Shown here one piece after another: positions 45,561 through 55,685 of a DNA stretch of 64,000 bases. The notes beneath the pieces are model-generated. The model was given only the letters and a program-made list of their open reading frames with translations. It ran no database searches and was not told where the DNA came from. The stretch lies in the NCBI GenBank assembly GCA_018402305.1, contig JAGYJE010000005.1, positions 1-64,000 of the forward strand. Direction: 5' to 3'. Made by a program: the position numbers and the translations under genes. The DNA is from Puniceicoccaceae bacterium (GTDB lineage Bacteria > Verrucomicrobiota > Verrucomicrobiia > Opitutales > Coraliomargaritaceae). Positions within the stretch are counted from its first letter, which is position 1, and the number at the start of each line of letters is the position of its first letter.

Positions 45561-48500
45561 ATGATTTCCCGTATTTTTGTCTCCGCTTCTTTCCTCCTGT
45601 GCTCGCTGGCTACGGGGTCGGCGGCCCCCATATCTATCGAGATACCGGTTGCCCGGACCAGCGAGGAGGCGCGTTTGTATGTGGCACTCGACGCCGGCCC
45701 CGGATTCGGTTCGAGCGTAGTTCGCCTGCCTAATGAGGGGCGACTCTTTCTTCCCTTCCAAGCCGACGTTTTGGTTGAAGTTGCGGGCGAGTCGGTCGTG
45801 GCGGCCTGGCGCTATGCCGACTTCCAGTGGCAGCCAGTTCCCGGTCTGATAGCCGGGTTCCAGCGGGATGCAGATCGTTTGCATCTAAAACTCTCCGCAA
45901 GCAGTCAGACCGACCGGGTGCGCAAGCTTCAGTGGTTTGTCAACGGACCGTCGGGTGAGCTGGCCATTGACAAAACCCACGTGCAGCGCAGCGGCGGCGA
46001 GGCCTACCTGCCCCACTATCACACAATTGACGCTGACGGAGGACTCACACTGCGCGGTCGATTCGGCGACCCGCAAAGCAGGATCCGTATTTACCAAATG
46101 CTACCGCGTCTCTTCGGCAACACCAATGAGCGCCGCAAGGTAAACGGGACGATCAAGGAAAATGGGAGCGGCAAGTTCAGCGACCTGAGTCCCGAGGTTT
46201 TGGCCGAGCTGAGCGCCTATGGCTACAGTCACATCTGGCTGACGGGGGTATTGCAGCAAGCGACCTCGACTGACTACAGCGAGGTCGGGCAGCCCGCCGA
46301 CGATCCGGATTTGCTCAAGGGGATCGCCGGAAGCCCGTATGCGATCCGGGATTATTTCGATGTTTCGCCGGATTACGCGGACGACCCCGCACAGCGTCTG
46401 GACGAATTCAGAGCTCTCACTGAGCGCATGGAGGCGGCCGGGTTGAAGGCCGTGATTGATTTTGTGCCGAATCACGTGGCGCGCAGCTACGGCTCGGACA
46501 TTCGGCCGGAGTTGGCCTTTGGCGTGAGCGACCGGAAGTCCGCGTTTTTTGATCCGCGGAACAATTTCTTTTATCTGACCGAGGAGGTCGTCGCCGACGC
46601 GGCTCCCCTGCGTCTGCCCACAGTGGACCCGCAAAGCGGGAAAGTCGTCAACGAGACGGCACGCCTGGTGGGCAAAGCCGACGGGTTTTTTCTGCCGGAA
46701 AAAGCGCACGGGCGGGTCACTGGAAACAACGTGGTGAGCTGGCGGCCCTCGGAGGGCGACTGGTATGAAACCGTAAAGCTGAACTACGGCTACGACTTCT
46801 TAAACCCGGATCGGCAACCCGAATATCCCAGTGCGGTTACGCCCCGTAAAACGATCCCGGACACTTGGATGAAGATGGACTCGATCATCGCCTACTGGCA
46901 GGAGAACGGGGTCGACGGCTTCCGGGTGGACATGGCGCACATGGTGCCACCCGAGTTCTGGAAATGGTTGATCCACCGCGCCCGCGAGCGCGACGCGGAC
47001 GTCTTCTTCTACGCCGAGGCTTACGACGACGATCCGGCCAAGGTGGCCAGTCGCGAGCCGGTTTTCAAGCCCAGCGACAACGTCATGCTGCTGCTTCTCG
47101 ATGCGGGCTTTGATGCAGCGTATGACGATCCCGGATACGACACACTGGAGCATCTTTATAATGGAGTCGCCTGGGCCAATGACCTGCAGCGGGTGCAGGA
47201 AGACCTCGGCCCCATGTTTTTTGATCGCGCCGTGCGGTATACGGAAAACCACGACGAAATCAGGCTGGCGCATCCTGCAACATGGGGCGGGCAAGGTATG
47301 CAAGTTGGGCGGCCTGTCACGGCCACACTCTTCGGGCTGTCGAGAGGGCCGGTCATGGTTTACCATGGTCAAGAGGTTGGTGAACCAGCGCTCGGGCGAG
47401 AAGGCTTTGGTGGCGACGATCAGCGCACGACGATTTTTGACTACTGGTCGATGCCCGAATTCAATAAGTGGTGGAACGATGGCCGAATCGACGGAGCCGG
47501 CCTAAGTGAGGCCCAGAAAGCGCTGCGTGCCTGGTATAGCCGATTGTTGCACCTGCAAAAAGAACCCGCCTTCGCTCAGGGTAACTTTATTCCGCTGAAT
47601 GCGGCCAACGAGGCCAATCCGTTTTTTGGCAAGGTTGAAGATACGGGACCCTCCGGACATTGGTTTTTCGCTTACCTGCGGGTGGACCCTGAGACCCGCA
47701 GTTCGTATTTGGTGACCAGTAATTTCCATGCAGACACGACCCTGCGGCATCTGCGAATCCGGTTGCCGGCAAATGCTGTGGCTGCACTGGATCTTGAGGC
47801 GGCAGCCGATATGTGGATCGTGCTTGGCGATCAGCTGGCGACGGATGGTCAGCCCCCGCGCGCAATACCTGTGGCGGAGGCCCTGCGGGAGGGCATCTAT
47901 CTGGATAATCTCAAGCCCTTGTCGGCTTATTATTGGAAGCTCGAGCTTGTCTCCGAAGTTCCTGCGGGCACTGTGGTGAGCCCCAAGCTCCCGACCGGTG
48001 CCGCCTTTTTGGGCGCGCCGCCATTGCTGCGCCTGCAAGCGGGAGCGACTGCGGAGATCGATCTGCGCCGCTACGGTAATCCGGGGACGACCCACCGCTT
48101 CGCCACCGCTTCGGTTCCCGGCATCGCTGTCTCGATTGATCATTTAAACCACCGACTCTATCTTCGGGTTGATCGTGATGCACGCGGTCTCCAGCGGGTG
48201 CCGCTTCGGTTGGAAGCCTTGGACGGCGGCAGCACGATTCAGAGCAGTCTTCCGGTCGCCATCGATGCGGTGCCCGTGCACACATTCGAACTGGGGGGCT
48301 GGCAGGACGCCGGGCGTGTTTCCGTGGTCGGTAACTTCAACGATTGGAATGCAGGCGCGCAACCGTTGGAGCGAGTGGAGGATGGGTGGCGCACCCGGGT
48401 TCCACTCAGGGCGGGCCAGTATGACTACAAATACGTGATCGACGGCCATTGGATGCCCGATCCCGGCAATCCCCAAACCGGCCCGGACGGGCACGGCGGG

Positions 48501-50303
48501 AGCAACAGCCTGCTCACGATCGAGGGAAGCCAGGCAACGGCACCAGTCCTCTTTGTCAGCAGTGTCGATACGGACATGGTGCGGGTGGAAGCGGCCCCGT
48601 CTCCGGTCAAGGTCATCGCGGAAGCGCTTCCCGATTCCGGCGCTATCATTGATTTACCGGTGAGCATGCGGGGCTCCAGTATCGAAGTGGCGACCGCGTC
48701 GGCACCAAATGGTGCGCTTGTTCGGGTGATCGCCGAAGGAGCGGACGGGCAGGTGGGTTTGCCCGCCATCGCGTTTGCGGGGTGCGTCCAAGGCGACATC
48801 TGGCAGGATGATATCATTTACTACGCATTTACTGACCGCTTCTATGATGGCGATCCCTCCAATACGGTAAAGGTGGACAATCCCGAAGTATTGGAAATGG
48901 CCAATTATTTTGGCGGGGATTTCCAGGGAATTGAAGCGAAGTTACGAGAAGGCTATTTTGATGAACTGGGTGTGAATGTGCTTTGGCTGGCACCGCTCAA
49001 CGAAAACCCCGGCGATACCTGGGCCGAGTATCTGCCGCCTTACCGGCACTACACCGGTTACCACGGCTACTGGCCTGTGTCGCGTTTTGGAGTGGAGCCG
49101 AGGTTCGGCGGCGAAAGTGGTCTTCGCTCCCTGATCGATGCGGCGAAGGGAAGGGACCTCAAAGTGTTGGCCGACCTTGTCTTGAAACATGTGCACAGCA
49201 CGAATCCCATTCGTAGCGAGCGCCCCGAGCTGTTTGGGCAACTCGAACTCAGCGACGGCAGCCGAAATCTGCGCCGTTGGAATGACCGACCCTTTACCAC
49301 CTGGTTTGAGCCGTTTTTGCCTGCCTTTGACTTCCGTAATCCCGAAAGCATCGACTTCCTCCTTGAAGACGCTACTTACTGGATCGAGCAATACGGTCTT
49401 GACGGGTATCGGCTCGATGCGGTGAAACACATCCGCCCCGACTTCTGGTGGCGGTTCCGTAGCCGGATGCGGGATGCCTTCCCGGATGCCAACCACTACT
49501 TCGTGGGTGAGACGTTTCAGGATCGCGCAGGGATCTCTGCCTTTGTCGGTCCCAATATGCTGGACGGGCAATTCGACTTTCCTCTCTACGACGTCATTAT
49601 ACCCACCTTTGCTCAGGGGAATACTGGCTTTGATGTATTGGAAAACGCACTGCGCCAATCCGAAGAAAGCTACGGACGTAGCGTGCGCATGTCGCCGCTG
49701 CTGGGTAATCACGATAAACCCCGTTTTATGGCCTATGCCGATGGCGACCTGCCCGACCCGCAGGAGCCCGACGAGGAAGAAGTGGGCTGGAGTCGAAATA
49801 TCGTGGTCGACAATCCAGAGGCCTACGATAAACTGAAGATGGCAATGACCTTTCTCATGACGATTGATGGAGTGCCGATGATATACTACGGTGACGAGAT
49901 CGGAATGACCGGAGCGGGCGATCCCGACAACCGCCGTATGATGCGCTTCGGCGATGCGGTTTCGGAGCCCGAAGCTGCGGTGCGCACGCATTTTTCAAAG
50001 CTGGCCCATGCCCGTCGTGCCCACCCCGCGCTCTATTTGGGCAGTCGGCGGGTCCTGGAGGCAGCCGAGCACCGGTATGCGTATCTGCGTGCTCATGTAA
50101 GCGATCGTGCGCTGGTGGCCTTCAACCGCTCTGCCGAGGTGGTCACTTACCACTTCGATTTATCTCCGGAGATCGGGGACGCCTCTCTGACGGATATTAT
50201 CTCGGGCGCAACGCTCGAAGTGCGCGACGGGCAAGCCCGTTTTGAATTGGAGCCGATGCAATCGGCAGTCTTCCTAAACAAAGAGGCCGCCGATGGGAGA
50301 TAG
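45561..50303 (+). CDS. Secreted tandem-GH13 amylase with central CBM48
   Basis: A 1,580-residue protein with signal peptide (MISRIFVSASFLLCSLATGS). First GH13 barrel, ~170-720: KAVIDFVPNHVARSYG, Asp457 in VDGFRVDMAHM, Glu486 in FFYAEAYDDD, Asp565 in YTENHDEIRL. A CBM48/AMPK-type glycogen-binding module at ~900-990 contains VSVVGNFNDWNAGAQPLERV and YDYKYVIDGHWMPDPGN. Second GH13, ~1090-1575: IIYYAFTDRFYDGDPSNTV, Asp1286 in DGYRLDAVKHI, Glu1317 in YFVGETFQD, Asp1385 in LLGNHDKPRF. Both active sites look complete, so both halves may act on alpha-glucans, perhaps with different specificity. First gene of the operon that continues with TPR and ExbB/ExbD genes; the stop overlaps the next start. Confidence 0.9.
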   Translation: MISRIFVSASFLLCSLATGSAAPISIEIPVARTSEEARLYVALDAGPGFGSSVVRLPNEGRLFLPFQADVLVEVAGESVVAAWRYADFQWQPVPGLIAGFQRDADRLHLKLSASSQTDRVRKLQWFVNGPSGELAIDKTHVQRSGGEAYLPHYHTIDADGGLTLRGRFGDPQSRIRIYQMLPRLFGNTNERRKVNGTIKENGSGKFSDLSPEVLAELSAYGYSHIWLTGVLQQATSTDYSEVGQPADDPDLLKGIAGSPYAIRDYFDVSPDYADDPAQRLDEFRALTERMEAAGLKAVIDFVPNHVARSYGSDIRPELAFGVSDRKSAFFDPRNNFFYLTEEVVADAAPLRLPTVDPQSGKVVNETARLVGKADGFFLPEKAHGRVTGNNVVSWRPSEGDWYETVKLNYGYDFLNPDRQPEYPSAVTPRKTIPDTWMKMDSIIAYWQENGVDGFRVDMAHMVPPEFWKWLIHRARERDADVFFYAEAYDDDPAKVASREPVFKPSDNVMLLLLDAGFDAAYDDPGYDTLEHLYNGVAWANDLQRVQEDLGPMFFDRAVRYTENHDEIRLAHPATWGGQGMQVGRPVTATLFGLSRGPVMVYHGQEVGEPALGREGFGGDDQRTTIFDYWSMPEFNKWWNDGRIDGAGLSEAQKALRAWYSRLLHLQKEPAFAQGNFIPLNAANEANPFFGKVEDTGPSGHWFFAYLRVDPETRSSYLVTSNFHADTTLRHLRIRLPANAVAALDLEAAADMWIVLGDQLATDGQPPRAIPVAEALREGIYLDNLKPLSAYYWKLELVSEVPAGTVVSPKLPTGAAFLGAPPLLRLQAGATAEIDLRRYGNPGTTHRFATASVPGIAVSIDHLNHRLYLRVDRDARGLQRVPLRLEALDGGSTIQSSLPVAIDAVPVHTFELGGWQDAGRVSVVGNFNDWNAGAQPLERVEDGWRTRVPLRAGQYDYKYVIDGHWMPDPGNPQTGPDGHGGSNSLLTIEGSQATAPVLFVSSVDTDMVRVEAAPSPVKVIAEALPDSGAIIDLPVSMRGSSIEVATASAPNGALVRVIAEGADGQVGLPAIAFAGCVQGDIWQDDIIYYAFTDRFYDGDPSNTVKVDNPEVLEMANYFGGDFQGIEAKLREGYFDELGVNVLWLAPLNENPGDTWAEYLPPYRHYTGYHGYWPVSRFGVEPRFGGESGLRSLIDAAKGRDLKVLADLVLKHVHSTNPIRSERPELFGQLELSDGSRNLRRWNDRPFTTWFEPFLPAFDFRNPESIDFLLEDATYWIEQYGLDGYRLDAVKHIRPDFWWRFRSRMRDAFPDANHYFVGETFQDRAGISAFVGPNMLDGQFDFPLYDVIIPTFAQGNTGFDVLENALRQSEESYGRSVRMSPLLGNHDKPRFMAYADGDLPDPQEPDEEEVGWSRNIVVDNPEAYDKLKMAMTFLMTIDGVPMIYYGDEIGMTGAGDPDNRRMMRFGDAVSEPEAAVRTHFSKLAHARRAHPALYLGSRRVLEAAEHRYAYLRAHVSDRALVAFNRSAEVVTYHFDLSPEIGDASLTDIISGATLEVRDGQARFELEPMQSAVFLNKEAADGR

Positions 50304-53300
50304 GGGCCGAGTCGGTTTGATTTTGGTCACCTGGCTTTTCGCGGGCTGCTTGCTCGCGTTCACTGCGCGCGCGGAACCACAGGTCACCAATTTCCCCGAG
50401 CTCGACTTACTCGGGCTCGGGGAGCGGGTCGATGCAGCCTATCCGGGTAATCCCGCCGAGGCGATTCCCTACATGGAGGAGATCCGGGGGCGACTTCGTG
50501 GCGCAGCGAGTGAGCAGTATCGAGGCATCTATCGGGAGAACCTCTATCGCCTGGGCCTGGCGCACATGCTGTGGTTTCAGATCTCGGGCGAGCCAGCGCA
50601 CTTGCTTGCCGGCATTCCCTATTGGGACGAGTTTCTAATCGAGTTCATCAGCGACGAACGTCACCCCCTGGCTCTTTTGAACCGTGCCGACAGCTATTAC
50701 GGTGCGGAGGATTGGAGTGCGGCGGTTGATGGCTACCGGCATGTCCTGCAACTCTACGCCCTGCAACTGGATGATGCGGAACTGTTGGGCCTGCTCCAAC
50801 GCCTGGTCGTGGCCGCCGGGGAATCGGGGCGGACCAGCGAAATAAGGGAAACGCTCGAGCGGTTTCTCGATCCTGAATTTGGTTCGGAGCTGCGCTTGTT
50901 TGCATTGAACTCGCTGTTTGATGAAGCACTGGCCGCCAACGATTTGCCGGAGTTGCTGAAACTTGTCGGCACGATCAACCAAGACCGGCGCTTCCGCTAT
51001 GATCTCGGGGTCAACCTTCGCCTGATCAATATCGGCGACCGCTTTGAGCAGGATGAACGCTACCTCGAAGCGAGTTTGCTCTACTCGATGGTCCTTCCGG
51101 TTGAGGAAATTCTGACCGCTGTGGAGGATCGCCTGATTGATGTGGAGGAACGCCTTTTTCGAAAGGTCTACATCGCCTCGCAAGAGCCGGAACTGCTGCG
51201 TGAGCGCGATGAACTGCGCGCCGAGCGGGCGAGGATCGCCGATGCGCCCCGCTATACCGCCAACTTGCGCTGGCGGGAAGCCCGGGTACGCCAGCTCATG
51301 GGGCGAATTTACGAGGCGTATTTCGGTTTTCTTCGTCTGATTCGCGAATACCCGCAGCACACCCACATCGAGCAATTTCGCTATGCCGCCTTTCTTCAGG
51401 CGCTGGAGTGCGGCTACCGCGAGGAAGCGACGCTTTTGGCCGAGGAATACCTCGCGACACCTGCCTATGTTCAGTTTGAAAAACCGATTGCGGCGCGTCT
51501 GGCTCAGCTCTACGAGTCGGCTGGCGCGGTGATCAAGTTGGCGGAGCTGGCGGATAATTTTCTGCATCGTTTTCCCTACGACCCGGTGGCGTCACAGATG
51601 GCGCATTCGCTCGGCCACGTTTCCTTCCGGGCGGGCGAAACGGCGCGCATTTTGGATACCTTCCCATACTGGGCAGAGGCGTATCCCGACGGCTCATTCA
51701 TCGACAGCGTCCAATATTGGTCGGGGATGACTTATCTATTTATCGGTGATTTTGCTTCGGCCCTGACGTCCTTTGAAGACCTGATCGAACGGCAACCGGG
51801 GAGCGTCTATTTCAAGGAGGCCAAGTTCCGGCGTGGGGTGGCTGTCTTTGGGATGGGCGACTATGCCCAGGCAAGGATGCTCTTTACCCGGTGGCTGGAG
51901 GACTCGCAGGGCCATCCGCTCGAGCCGGAGGCACATGTTTTTCTGGGTGACCTCGATGCAATGGATGCGGAGGTAGAGGGAGCGCTGGAGCACTACGAGA
52001 AGGTCGAAGCACTGGGCGGCAGCCAGGCTTTAATTGATCATGCCTATTTCGAGTCGGCAGCCCTCCTGCAGGCCAATCGGCGGTTCGATGCCTTGTTTGA
52101 CTTACTGGAGCGTTATCTCGACACCTATCCGGAAGCGGCCGCTGGCGCGGAGGCGGTTTTACGCCTTGCCGAAGCTGACTTAGAGAACGGGGATATTGCA
52201 TCATCGTTTGAGCGTTACCGCGATGGAATTCGGCGATTCGGGAATCGATCCGAGTCGGACAGCGTCGACCAGCTGTTGGATGCCTGGTGGACATCGGACC
52301 GCGAGATACGGGCGAGGCATGAAGCGACCACTGCCTTTATTGACCAGCTTCTCAAAGACTCCCCGTTCCGCAGTCAGTTGCTTTATGATCGTGTCGCGCA
52401 GATTAAATATTTCCAGGAAAATGCCTCGATTCCCCGGGAGCTTCAGGAAGCGCTGACGATTCGGCAGCCGCTCTACGAAAAACTGGTCGAGAAAACACCC
52501 CGCGATCCAGAACGAACCGGGCCAGTGCTGGAAGCTGAGGCGTTCCCGCTTCTGCTGGCCTGGGAAGCTGAAGTGAAAGGGCAATTGGCACAGCTGCCCG
52601 AAGAAAGGCCGGCCATCGCCTTCCAACGAATGCGTGAGTCCGCGCTGGAGGCAGCCCGGGAGACGCTCGCACTGCGCCTTCTCCGAATATTGAATTTGAG
52701 AGCGGGGCACGAGGTCAGCCCCGCGCAGCTAGGGCCCGCTGAGGAAGCAGTTGGCAGCCCGGCGACGCTCGTCTGGATCGCTCAAATCAAGGGCAAGTCG
52801 GATCGACTGGCCGCACGGATGCTATTGCGTAATTTGATCCAGACCAAGCCCGCCTCCGATTCGATACCGGATGCACTCTTCCTGTTGGCCAGCTTGGAAA
52901 TGGAGGAGGGCTACTTTGATATGGCGGTGGATTTGTATGATCGGATTTTAGAAGAATACTTTGGCAGTCCCCGTGCGCCGGCCGCGGCTATGCAGCGCGG
53001 GGAGGCGTTACGTTTGGCGCGACGCTACGAAGACGCGATGGAGGCTTACTCGATGGTCCTCAATCAACGCGAGTGGCGAGGTGAAATTTGGGCTGAGGCC
53101 ACCTTTAAAATAGGGCTCTGTTTCCTGGCGGCCAATGAGACGGAGAAAGCACAGGGCTTTTTTGAGCGGACCTACCTGGCCTACAGTGGCTATCCCGAGT
53201 GGGCGGCGAAAGCCGTCATGGAAAGCGCTGACCTGCTTCTTGCCAATGGAGATCGGCAATCGGCTAAGGAAACCTATCAGTTTTTTCTCGACACCGCCAG

Positions 53301-53361
53301 TTCCATAGACTCGCCGTTTCACTCCGTAATCGTTCAAAAAATGGAGGCTTTGTCATTGTGA
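50293..53361 (+). CDS. Large exported TPR-repeat protein of the glucan operon
   Basis: A 1,022-residue protein with signal peptide (VGLILVTWLFAGCLLAFTAR). It is almost wholly made of TPR-like helical pairs (LLNRADSYYGAEDWSAAVDG, SLGHVSFRAGETARILDTFP, ALTSFEDLIERQPGSVYFKE, GYFDMAVDLYDRILEEYFGS). It overlaps the GH13 gene by 11 bp and the next gene by 4 bp, implying tight coupling. It corresponds in position and type to the TPR protein at 4,152. A periplasmic scaffold linking outer-membrane glucan capture to the ExbB/ExbD motor is an inference. Confidence 0.82.
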   Translation: MGDRGRVGLILVTWLFAGCLLAFTARAEPQVTNFPELDLLGLGERVDAAYPGNPAEAIPYMEEIRGRLRGAASEQYRGIYRENLYRLGLAHMLWFQISGEPAHLLAGIPYWDEFLIEFISDERHPLALLNRADSYYGAEDWSAAVDGYRHVLQLYALQLDDAELLGLLQRLVVAAGESGRTSEIRETLERFLDPEFGSELRLFALNSLFDEALAANDLPELLKLVGTINQDRRFRYDLGVNLRLINIGDRFEQDERYLEASLLYSMVLPVEEILTAVEDRLIDVEERLFRKVYIASQEPELLRERDELRAERARIADAPRYTANLRWREARVRQLMGRIYEAYFGFLRLIREYPQHTHIEQFRYAAFLQALECGYREEATLLAEEYLATPAYVQFEKPIAARLAQLYESAGAVIKLAELADNFLHRFPYDPVASQMAHSLGHVSFRAGETARILDTFPYWAEAYPDGSFIDSVQYWSGMTYLFIGDFASALTSFEDLIERQPGSVYFKEAKFRRGVAVFGMGDYAQARMLFTRWLEDSQGHPLEPEAHVFLGDLDAMDAEVEGALEHYEKVEALGGSQALIDHAYFESAALLQANRRFDALFDLLERYLDTYPEAAAGAEAVLRLAEADLENGDIASSFERYRDGIRRFGNRSESDSVDQLLDAWWTSDREIRARHEATTAFIDQLLKDSPFRSQLLYDRVAQIKYFQENASIPRELQEALTIRQPLYEKLVEKTPRDPERTGPVLEAEAFPLLLAWEAEVKGQLAQLPEERPAIAFQRMRESALEAARETLALRLLRILNLRAGHEVSPAQLGPAEEAVGSPATLVWIAQIKGKSDRLAARMLLRNLIQTKPASDSIPDALFLLASLEMEEGYFDMAVDLYDRILEEYFGSPRAPAAAMQRGEALRLARRYEDAMEAYSMVLNQREWRGEIWAEATFKIGLCFLAANETEKAQGFFERTYLAYSGYPEWAAKAVMESADLLLANGDRQSAKETYQFFLDTASSIDSPFHSVIVQKMEALSL

Positions 53362-54428
53362 AAGCACGCACTCATCTTCTCTCCGTGAGCCTGATCTGTT
53401 TGCTCGTCGGAAGCCTAATGCCGGTTTGCGCAATCGCTGCGGAGTTCCCCGTGCGTTTGCAGTATCCAACGCGGACTGTTGACATTATTCTAACCGGGCT
53501 GGAAGGGGGTTCTATCGTTTTTCGCCCGGTTGAGCGCGACACCGGAGGGCGGGCCTTCCTGGCCATCCCGGATCTTTTGCGGGAGGATGTTGCAGTTGAA
53601 TTTATTTTCCCCAAGGCTTTTAACGACGCAATCAAGGAGGTAGGGCAGGGCAGAGCGGCTCAAGCCTTGCCAACCCTTGGTCAATACGTCGAACCGCTGA
53701 CCGAATATCTGGCGATGAGCGAAATCCCTGGAAACATGGTGCCGGTGGTCATCGCCTATTTGGATGCATTAGCGGCTGCTGCTGAATGGAAGAAGGCGAC
53801 CGAGGTTGCGCTCCAAATTCCGCTGGCGGACGCGCCCCCGGTAGCGCTCGACCGGGCGGGTGAACTCGTGCTCGCTCTTGATAGTGCCGGCGAGGCCGCC
53901 CTGACCGAGCGCCTGCAACGGAAGCTGTTCGGTCTTCGTGATCTAGACCTGCCGAAACTGCAAAGTCTCATGGCGCTGGCAAATGAATGGCGGCGGCGTG
54001 GGAATTATCTGCGGGCGTTTGAACTGTATCGGAAGGTTCAGGGGATCGAAAGTCCGCTTCGCGTTGAAGCGCGGCTTTGGGTCGCCTATAGCAGTTTCTA
54101 TCTAGGGCACGAAGTCATTCCCGAAGTCTTTCTTGAGGTGCTCCCCGAGATGGAAGTGGACAGCGAAGGGTATCCGCTTTGCGAATTGATCAAGGCGCGG
54201 ATGCGCGTCCGCGAGGGCGATTTTCCCGCTGCCATGCGTGCGGCCGCCATGGCCCGCGTCTATGCCGATCCCACGGATCCCTTCTATGCAGAGTTGCTCC
54301 ACATTGTAGCCACGCTCTACACAGAGTTGAGCATCACCGAAGCTGCTCAGACCGCACACCAAGAGCTGATTCTGCTTTTCCCGAATACGACGTGGGCCGC
54401 CAAAAGCCGGGAACTACTGACACATTAA
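53358..54428 (+). CDS. Exported helical-repeat protein
   Basis: A 356-residue protein. The GTG start overlaps the preceding stop (GTGA). Signal peptide LLSVSLICLLVGSLMPVCAI. The N-terminal ~75 residues form a small beta segment (VDIILTGLEGGSIVFRPVER); the rest is TPR-like (ALPTLGQYVEPLTEYLAMSE, RRRGNYLRAFELYRKVQGIE, LLHIVATLYTELSITEAAQT). No named family. It lies 17 bp upstream of ExbB and probably works with the preceding TPR protein in the envelope. Confidence 0.72.
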   Translation: MKARTHLLSVSLICLLVGSLMPVCAIAAEFPVRLQYPTRTVDIILTGLEGGSIVFRPVERDTGGRAFLAIPDLLREDVAVEFIFPKAFNDAIKEVGQGRAAQALPTLGQYVEPLTEYLAMSEIPGNMVPVVIAYLDALAAAAEWKKATEVALQIPLADAPPVALDRAGELVLALDSAGEAALTERLQRKLFGLRDLDLPKLQSLMALANEWRRRGNYLRAFELYRKVQGIESPLRVEARLWVAYSSFYLGHEVIPEVFLEVLPEMEVDSEGYPLCELIKARMRVREGDFPAAMRAAAMARVYADPTDPFYAELLHIVATLYTELSITEAAQTAHQELILLFPNTTWAAKSRELLTH

Positions 54429-54445
54429 AAACCACCCTCAACACT

Positions 54446-55225
54446 ATGAAGACAATGAGAACCCCGAAAAATCAACTAGCCGCAAAGGCCCTCATCCTGA
54501 CTCTGCTGAGCCTGAGCGGGAGCCGCCTGATTGCGCAATCCGAAACTGTCGCTGAGGTCGCACCCGCCGAAGACGTCATTACCCTTTGGACAATGTTCCA
54601 GCAGGGTGGTTGGGCGATGTATCCCCTGCTTGCCTTTTCCGTGGCCCTGGTTGGCCTGGCGGGCTACTGTGCTATGCTCATCCGCGAGAAACGATTCGTC
54701 CAACCGGAAGCACTGGACGACCTTCGGGCAGCTATTCGCGAGGGCGATGCGGAGGCTGGCCAACGCGCCTGTGAAGCCCATCCTGGCTACATGACCGATG
54801 TTCTCAAAGCAGGCTTCGGCGCGGTGCAGGATGGGTATGCCACACCGGCTGCGGTTAACGAGGCCCTTGAGGAGCGTGCCAGCAAAGTCCTCGCGTCGCC
54901 CCTTGTATTTGTGCAATACCTACAAGTCATTGCGTCCGTTTCGCCCATGATGGGGCTCCTCGGAACGGTTAGTGGTATGGTCAAAGCCTTTCGCAATATT
55001 GCCGCGCAGGGGCTGGGCAAACCGGAGCTTTTGGCCAACAACATTTCAGAGGCATTGGTCACCACCGCCACGGGTTTGCTCATTGCGATCCCTGCCCTCA
55101 TGGCTTATTTCTTCTTTAAAAACAAATACACGGCTGCTTCATCGGGTATCTACGAGTGTGTTGGTTCACTCACCCGACTCATGACGAAGCATGGAATGAT
55201 CAAAGACGATTCAAAAGCCGCCTGA
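54446..55225 (+). CDS. MotA/TolQ/ExbB family proton-channel protein
   Basis: Starting at ATG 54,446 gives 259 residues; a longer frame reaches into the preceding gene and is rejected. An N-terminal signal-like segment (ALILTLLSLSGSRLIAQ) precedes the usual three helices: GGWAMYPLLAFSVALVGLAG, a pair around SVSPMMGLLGTVSGMVKAF, and EALVTTATGLLIAIPALMAY. The last two are the family diagnostic. Paired with two ExbD genes, so it likely energises glucan transport. The N-terminal extension before the first helix is common in ExbB homologues of non-enteric bacteria. Confidence 0.93.
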   Translation: MKTMRTPKNQLAAKALILTLLSLSGSRLIAQSETVAEVAPAEDVITLWTMFQQGGWAMYPLLAFSVALVGLAGYCAMLIREKRFVQPEALDDLRAAIREGDAEAGQRACEAHPGYMTDVLKAGFGAVQDGYATPAAVNEALEERASKVLASPLVFVQYLQVIASVSPMMGLLGTVSGMVKAFRNIAAQGLGKPELLANNISEALVTTATGLLIAIPALMAYFFFKNKYTAASSGIYECVGSLTRLMTKHGMIKDDSKAA

Positions 55226-55265
55226 TCGCCACACCATAAACCTCTTTGACTAAAAAAAACCTCTA

Positions 55266-55676
55266 ATGAAACCAATCGCCCAGGAAGCTAGCACGGATCT
55301 GCCGGATCTGACTCCCATGATCGATATCGTGTTTTTGCTGATCGTTTTCTTCATGACAGTGGCGAACATGCAGGTCTTGGAGCGGGTTCCCATCGATGTG
55401 CCCATCGCTGAGGCGGCGACTCTTCCGGAGGACCGTGGCGGGCGGATCATCGTCACAGTGAAAGAGGACGGCACGGTGTTTTTCGGCCCCCGATCCGTGC
55501 TCATGGAGGACCTGGCCGCTTTGATCGAGCAGGGGAAGGGCGCGAACCTCGGCATAAAAGTCTACGTGCGGGCCGATGCCAATGTCCCCTTCAAAGAGGT
55601 CCGCGAGGTCTTTGCGGCGGCGGCCGAGGGCGGCGTCCCCAATGTTGTCTTTGCCACTTTTCAGAGCGATAAATAA
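55266..55676 (+). CDS. ExbD/TolR family protein (first copy)
   Basis: A 136-residue protein with the ExbD hallmark DLTPMIDIVFLLIVFFMTVA, where the TM Asp takes part in proton conduction. It is followed by VPIDVPIAEAATLPEDRGGR and the periplasmic fold IIVTVKEDGTVFFGPRSVLM, then IKVYVRADANVPFKEVREVF. It lies 41 bp after ExbB. Confidence 0.95.
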   Translation: MKPIAQEASTDLPDLTPMIDIVFLLIVFFMTVANMQVLERVPIDVPIAEAATLPEDRGGRIIVTVKEDGTVFFGPRSVLMEDLAALIEQGKGANLGIKVYVRADANVPFKEVREVFAAAAEGGVPNVVFATFQSDK

Positions 55677-55685
55677 CTACTTCCC

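Noticed and set aside
54179-54445. Upstream extension of the ExbB gene at 54,446
   Set aside because: It overlaps the preceding TPR-like gene in another frame and is Arg/His/Cys-rich nonsense; the ATG at 54,446 begins a normal ExbB N-terminus.
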